A stretch of 64,000 bases of DNA from Cherax quadricarinatus (Eukaryota > Arthropoda > Malacostraca > Decapoda > Parastacidae), in assembly GCF_038502225.1 (NCBI RefSeq), contig NC_091307.1:28836078-28900077 (forward strand), written 5' to 3'. Made by a program: the position numbers and the translations under genes. Under the pieces are notes generated by a model. The model was not told the DNA's origin, did not search any database, and worked only from the letters and a program-made list of their open reading frames with translations. This document shows positions 59,111-64,000 of this stretch, one piece after another. Within the stretch, counting starts at the first letter, position 1, and each line of letters begins with the position of its first letter.

Positions 59111-60035
59111 CACTTTAATTATTTACTTTCATCCTAGTATTATTCCTCATGGTTGACACGCGTATATACCAAAGTTGTATATATATATATATATATATAT
59201 TTGCAGGGAAGAAATCTTATACGAGGGGAGGTAAGGTCGTGGAGAGAGTGAGGGGTGAAATGTAGGTGGGAAGTCAATATTATTTTCATAAATTCACTCA
59301 TGAAGCATAAAAATGATCGTACTACGATGGGGAGAGAGAGTGGGCGAGATGGGAGAGATAGTGGGAGAGATGGGGAGAGATAGTGGGAACCAGATGGGGA
59401 AAGATGAAGATATTGAGATAGCGGGAGAGAGATGAGGATATTGGGAGAGATAGTGGAGGAGAGAGAATGGGAGAAATGGGGAGAGTTAGTGGGGCGGTGG
59501 TAAGGGCAGAGAGATCGGGGGACTATCTTCAGGAAAATTCCATGTCAAGACCAGAAATGCCCTGGTACATGACAAAAAATACGTTACATATAAGTACTAT
59601 ATCAACAATATCAGTGGCGATTAACAAAAGTACAACACGTGGGTGTCTATTTTGAAGACGTTATGCCAATTGGAAACAGGAGTCGAGGCAATCAGCCCCT
59701 GAGCCTAGATGACGGTGCTCACCACCGTAGTCTTGGTGTTGCACAGGTCTTATCCAACACCACCATGAAGACAAGAGTCTTAGATAACACCATTCGTCTT
59801 GTGAGTGAATAGACTATTATAAAATACACGAATAACCCTCAATTGACTATATTTAGATCATCAGTGTATATAACTTGTGATAACTTATTACTACCAGATA
59901 GGCGAGAAATTTGTTCTTGAGCAGTTGCTTTAACAAGTAATTTAAGGGATTACCAGCAATAAGCTTGGGAGGGTCTTGCAGGTATGTGATATTAAATGAA
60001 CACATCTTCCATGGAGAGTTGAAATGCTCTTGTTG
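59111..60035. other. non-coding sequence with simple repeats
   Basis: (AT)n at 59177-59200; a degenerate GAGATAGTGGGAGAGATGGG array at 59325-59475; a fragment of the 1412 repeat family at about 59600-59790 (ACAACACGTGGGTGTCTATT). Nothing else recognised. Confidence 0.6.
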
Positions 60036-61115
60036 TCAACAATGATACAGTTCGTGCAGGTTATGAAACTTAATATAATTGCATGTTTTCAAATTCCATT
60101 TCGATCTGCGTGTATTTACTTCTAGACATTTAGTAAGATTCATTGTGACAGTATCTGGTTCATTTCTTAACATTATAATACCGAGTACAGTGTTAATCTC
60201 AGTAATCCTATCACTGATACTAGAAATACCAAGCTCCTTCCTCATATTAAGAACCTTCGTAGATTTGGGGCAGCCAAGAACAATTCCGAGAGCTTCATTT
60301 TGCATTAACTCCAAGGGTCGGAGAGAACTTTCTCTAGCTAATATCAACGTGGGAGCAGTATAATCAATTAAGGATCTAATATAGGCTATGTACATTATTC
60401 TCACGATTCTCACAGTAGCGCCATAGTTGAGGTTGTAGCCAGCAACAGCTTTGAGAGCATTTAACCTATCTTTGCAATGATTTAGCTGTGGTATGGTGGA
60501 TTTATTGAAGGGTACATTTACACCATGGTATCTGTAACAATTAACGTAGTTAACGTTTTCACCCTGCAAATAGATGGGTGCGGGGATGTCGTTTGCTTGT
60601 TAATATCTTTGTTTTAGAGGATATGAGGCCTAATCGATTACAAATTGCTTGAACTTCATTAAGAATGGTGCTCATCTTCTTATGCCCTGTTGTATGGATC
60701 ATGATGTCATCAGCATAGCTTATAGCTATATGTTTAGGTGAGGCAGGTAGAGCATTTAAAACATTAATCAAAACATTAAATATCACGGGACTGAGAACTC
60801 CTCCCTGCGGTGTACCTTGGGACATTTCTTTAGATTCACTTTTAAAGTCTTGGTAGAGGACAAGTATTTTATTATCCAGCAGAGTAAGCTACCACCAATA
60901 TTCATTTTGGTTACTTCATGTAGTATAACTGTTCTGTTTGCTATATGAAATTCAGATTTTAGATCAAGAAATGTGATAAAATTAGTAGAGGTGTGTGCAT
61001 TGAGAAAGGTGGAAATACAATTCTGTACACTTTTACCTTTCATGAACCCATAGAGATGAGGGGAAAGTTGGTGTTTGATTCTGTAGTACAGTCTGTTAAA
61101 TATTTTTTTTTTCAA
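60036..61115 (-). pseudogene. R1/I-like LINE reverse transcriptase, inverted segment
   Basis: Minus strand in three frames: SPHLYGFMKGKSVQNCISTF and TNFITFLDLKSEF (motif A, catalytic D kept; 61115-60783), SQGTPQGGVLSPVIFNVLIN and AISYADDIMIH (motifs B and C, Y-A-D-D intact; 60825-60559), then YRYHGVNVPFNKS, LIDYTAPTLI and LELMQNEALGIVLG (60569-60036). Two frameshifts. The RNase H part follows on the opposite strand, so this segment is inverted relative to the rest of the element. Confidence 0.85.
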
Positions 61116-62030
61116 AAGTTAAGGAGATCGGTCTAAATAACAGGAGTCTTCTGGCAGGGCTGCACATGCTCTTGTTGCCACCTCCTTTGTTAAGAACGTT
61201 AATAAATTTGTTGAGTTAGGCATGAGAATTAACAACTAGGCGTCTACACTGCAAACTGAATTATTGGCAATCCTATTGGCGCTAAAGCTAACTTACGACA
61301 CTGAGTTTGACTCTATCATCATTACTGATTCTATGTCAACACTGAAGGCTCTTGACTCGTATAATGAATCCAACATGCTCATTAGAGAAGCCAGGTATAA
61401 ATACTCAAAAATCTGGGAAACAAGGAATTAATGTACAATTGCTACGGATCCCATCACACGTTGGATTACACCTTCATAATAATATTATGAGAAAAGTAAA
61501 TAATGAAAATGAATATTATAGGAATGCAATTAGGAGTCTGAGCAGATCTATAACTCACTATGATAACATGAACTTAGATAAGCATGTTTATGGAGCAACT
61601 TGCAATGTGAACATACTGACTGATGTTGTAGTGGCCAGGCTTAGGCTTGGTTACTAGTACTTCTGGCAGACACACAAATGATGATCACACTAAATGCAAA
61701 TTATGTAGTCAGGCATATGGTCACTGTCTTGAACACTATGTACTTAATTGTCCACTTATTGAGGAATATAGAGATATACAGTGCAATAACCTATGTGACA
61801 TGTCAAGATATCTTATTAATGAAAATAAGATAAAAGATATACTAAGCAAATTTCCTAAATTTCCTTGTAACAGATAAGCGAACTGTAGATGTAAATCCAA
61901 ATGTACACCTGTAACCCTTTTGGGCCCTAGTTCCCAGGCTTTTTGTGTATCCATATGCTCTTGCGCAACCGTCCACAGGATGGATATGGAGTACACAATA
62001 ACCTAGCCACTTCGGTGGCAGAATCTAATC
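61116..62030 (+). pseudogene. R1/I-like LINE RNase H domain and Cys/His tail
   Basis: Sense strand: SGRAAHALVATSFVKNVNKF (about 61151), one stop, then LQTELLAILLALKL (catalytic E), IIITDSMSTLKALDS (catalytic D), IPSHVGLHLHN (about 61447), RSLSRSITHYDNMNLDKHVY, CKLCSQAYGHCLEHYVLNCP (Cys/His cluster) and a stop at 61875. The first catalytic Asp segment (D-G-S) is absent at the junction near 61130. 3' UTR to about 62030. Confidence 0.83.
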
Positions 62031-62037
62031 TTGACTA

Positions 62038-62110
62038 AATTTCGGTCTGACTTGGACTATGACAAGTTACACTTAAGCGAGAACGAAACAAGGCCAGAAT
62101 ATATACGAGA
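62038..62110 (+). repeat. partial relative of the 55000 palindrome arm
   Basis: AATTTCGGTCTGACTTGGAC and TATGACAAGTTACACTTAAG resemble one arm of the perfect inverted repeat (TTTCGGTCCGACTTGGACCA). Single arm only. Confidence 0.45.
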
Positions 62111-62129
62111 GGGGGCTGGGAAAGAAGGG

Positions 62130-63740
62130 AGAAATAATGGCATCATCATCTTTTTATTGTTTCTTCTTCCTTTTTCTTCTTGACTTTGATCTTGTTCAAC
62201 TTTCCTATGTTATCTGTCCTATCTACCTTATTTCTACGATCTTTCCCATCATTTCCTCCAGAGTTTCTGTCTTTTATTCTCTTGCCCCTTGGCTGGCCAA
62301 AATTCTCACTCCATTTCTTGGAACTTTTCTCCTGCTCACCTACGTCACTCTTAAGATTTCATCGAAAGTATTCAGTCACATTCGACCTTTAAGATTAGTC
62401 TTGACGTGGAGTCCCTCTTCACTAATGTCTCTCTTCATGATTTTTTTTTCATCTCCCTATACCTATTGATGTCTTTCTTGATTTTTATTCGCCTTTGTTT
62501 GAACAACTCTTTTTCCTCTCAAGGTAAATTTTATTCCCAAACCTGGCCCATGGCAGGGCTCCGAGAGTAGTTAAACTCTCGAAACTCTTCAAAGGTATAG
62601 ACTCCACTTAATCCCCTATTCGTGTTAATATTTATAAGAAGCATATCGAAACTGTTCTACATCCTATTATTGGGGTAAGTGCGACGTTCTGGCTTTGCTG
62701 TGGAGACATTATCTTTGTTTTTTGGCCACATGATTCTAGTCTCTTCCAGCCTTTTCTCGATGTTCTTAACAATCTGCTCCTTCCATCAAGTTTAAAGCTG
62801 AATCGGAATCTAACTCTTTGGTTCCTTTCCTTCCATGTCCATTGTTCAGCTACAGGCTTTAATTTTTCAGTTTATCTCAAGCCATTGTACAGTGCATTGT
62901 ACATTCACTAGTTTTATTGTCATGCTCTCTGTCAGTAATAGTTTTCTTATTTCTTTGTGTCCGTATCTGTGACCCTCAATTTCTCGACTCAGACATTCCC
63001 ACTCTCTGCAGCCCGTTCTCTCGCCTTGGCTATCCTCCCGATTCCATAAACTCGTGCCAAACGGTCTTTCTTCTCTCCCAAAGTTTCTTCTCTCATGAAA
63101 CCATTTCTTTTTTGTTTTTCCTACATTTCTAGTCTCCTACATCTTAGCATCACCCTCCGTCCATTAGGTATCAAACTTACTCTTCACCAGCTTCGTAATA
63201 ACTTCATACATCTTCTACCACTGATTCTTAGTATCCACTCCATTTCCTGGTCTTCTTGTCCTCTCTAATACTTTGATAAAACTGGCTGCTCTCTTTCTGA
63301 GAGATTTAAATAGTACAAAACAAGTGCTCGCCTTGTGATACCTACACAACGCTTTTTCTGTCAGGCTAGAGAGCACAGTCATCACATTAACTGGTCCTCT
63401 GCAAAACGCTGTCTATCCTTCTTTTAGTCTTCACAGACGCCGTTTTGTCGAAGCATCCCTTATAACCAATATTTCTAACATGAATCTTAGTCCAGGCTTT
63501 GTCTCTGTTGATGCCTGCTTTTCTCATTACGTTGTCGAATGCTTAAAACTTCAGAACACGAGTGAACTGAATTTACCTTTGTCTCGTTTTCTCATTACCT
63601 CTTTACCTTTCCCGTTTTTTCATTGCCTTTGTCTTCTACCTTGGTGAATTCTGTCCTGCGGTAGTTTTGGTCCTATGACCGTGGGTCAGTAGCTCTTCTG
63701 CAGTGCTCGTCTGGTCTCTTGTTCTTTTGTACTACTACCA
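62130..63740 (+). mobile_element. Penelope-like element (RT + GIY-YIG), decayed
   Basis: Sense-strand pieces in order: PLAWLAKILTPFLGTFLL-like (about 62280), SLDVESLFTNVSLHD (62397-62441, RT motif A), GDIIFVFWPHDSSLFQPFLD (about 62700-62760; motif C with D-D degraded to G-D), RICDPQFLDSD and FSRLGYP (about 62960-63045), then DKTGCSLSERFK (63273-63308) and HINWSSAKRCLSFF (about 63383-63425), which recall the GIY-YIG nuclease of Penelope-like elements. Many stops and frameshifts. A hairpin repeat (62536-62600) is inserted after the RT core. Confidence 0.75.
62536..62605 (+). repeat. short hairpin repeat, copy 3
   Basis: CCTGGCCCATGGCAGGGCTC followed by GAGAGTAGTTAAACTCTCGA and AACTCTTCAAAGGTAT. 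Uninterrupted copy that defines the empty-site sequence for the 58616 nest. Confidence 0.75.
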
Positions 63741-63770
63741 GCAGGAGCAGCAACAGCCTGGTTGACCAGG

Positions 63771-63850
63771 AAAGCACCTGGCCAGTGGCCGGGCTCCGGG
63801 AGTTGAAAAGCTCTCGGAACTCTTCAAAGGTATATCAAAGGTATATTTGC
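63771..63850 (+). repeat. short hairpin repeat, copy 4
   Basis: CCTGGCCAGTGGCCGGGCTC, GGGAGTTGAAAAGCTCTCGG and AACTCTTCAAAGGTATATCA. Preceded at about 63735-63770 by a scrap of the CR1-like tail (AGCAACAGCCTGGTTGACCA). Confidence 0.7.
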
Positions 63851-64000
63851 TGAAGGAGGATCATAAACTTTTAGACTGCATATAACCTGTTTATCACCAT
63901 TCAAGAATACCTTGATACCTAGAACAAGGTTTACAGCAGTCTCTCAGTGTATGTTTCTGTGTATGTACACACACAGTTCGCGGTGTATGTACACACACAG
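63851..64000. other. no gene; short direct repeat at end
   Basis: GTGTATGTACACACACAG occurs twice (about 63959-63976 and 63983-64000). The motif is itself nearly palindromic (TGTATGTACACACA). Confidence 0.6.

Larger units (their letters stand above)
53189..64000 (+). other. next intron of the RGS3-like gene (to window end)
   Basis: Begins with GTAAGTATT. No further exon with acceptor, donor and open phase 1 frame was recognised in the remaining 10.8 kb, which contains only repeats and transposon remnants. Confidence 0.55.

Overview
The window looks like nuclear DNA of an arthropod, most likely a decapod crustacean. This rests on very dense GT/AT/CT microsatellites, many families of 11-49 bp minisatellites, tRNA-like sequences inside dispersed repeats, LINE and Penelope-like remnants broken by stops and frameshifts, and classic GT-AG exon borders. 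The decapod guess also uses my recollection of similar dispersed repeats in crayfish and shrimp, so it is inference. Nothing prokaryotic or organellar was seen.

Host gene: I can support only two protein-coding exons, both on the + strand and in matching phase. They lie at 413-467 and 53095-53188. Joined, they encode the end of a C2-like domain (GCMSF ... GWFRLL ... LGRRKH) that I recall as typical of RGS3-type regulators of G-protein signalling. On this reading most of the window is a single intron of about 52.6 kb, plus the start of the next one.

Layout: 1-3.6 kb holds LINE and MITE fragments. 4.0-5.7 kb is a 20 bp minisatellite. 5.7-8.5 kb is mostly unrecognised, with a weak candidate alternative first exon at 8478-8507. 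8.5-14.4 kb carries the 22, 19, 11, 33 and 31 bp minisatellites, one with an inverted block. 14.4-24.5 kb contains tRNA-like elements, an RTE remnant and two long CR1/Jockey-like LINE remnants in opposite orientation. 24.5-27 kb is mostly unrecognised. 27-39.6 kb is nearly continuous satellite DNA (32, 38, 20, 25 and 22 bp units), including about 340 copies of one 20 bp family with a 1.59 kb higher-order duplication. 39.6-44.8 kb holds decayed LINE pieces. 44.9-48.5 kb is an 18 bp CAGGTG-rich array. 48.7-52.1 kb holds LINE and MITE pieces. 52.5-53.1 kb is a microsatellite and a 49 bp array that repeats the acceptor site of the second exon. 53.2-64 kb contains foldback elements, a LINE endonuclease remnant, two copies of an RNase H-bearing LINE (one internally inverted, one with nested insertions) and a Penelope-like remnant with traces of a GIY-YIG domain.

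Roughly a third of the window is tandem repeat. Very long open frames across the arrays come from repeat units that lack stops, and I do not regard them as genes. The observations I consider most interesting are the repeated acceptor and branch-point module directly upstream of the second exon, the inverted MITE pair bracketing the large intron, and the thousands of bases of CAGGTGAG repeats inside the transcribed region.
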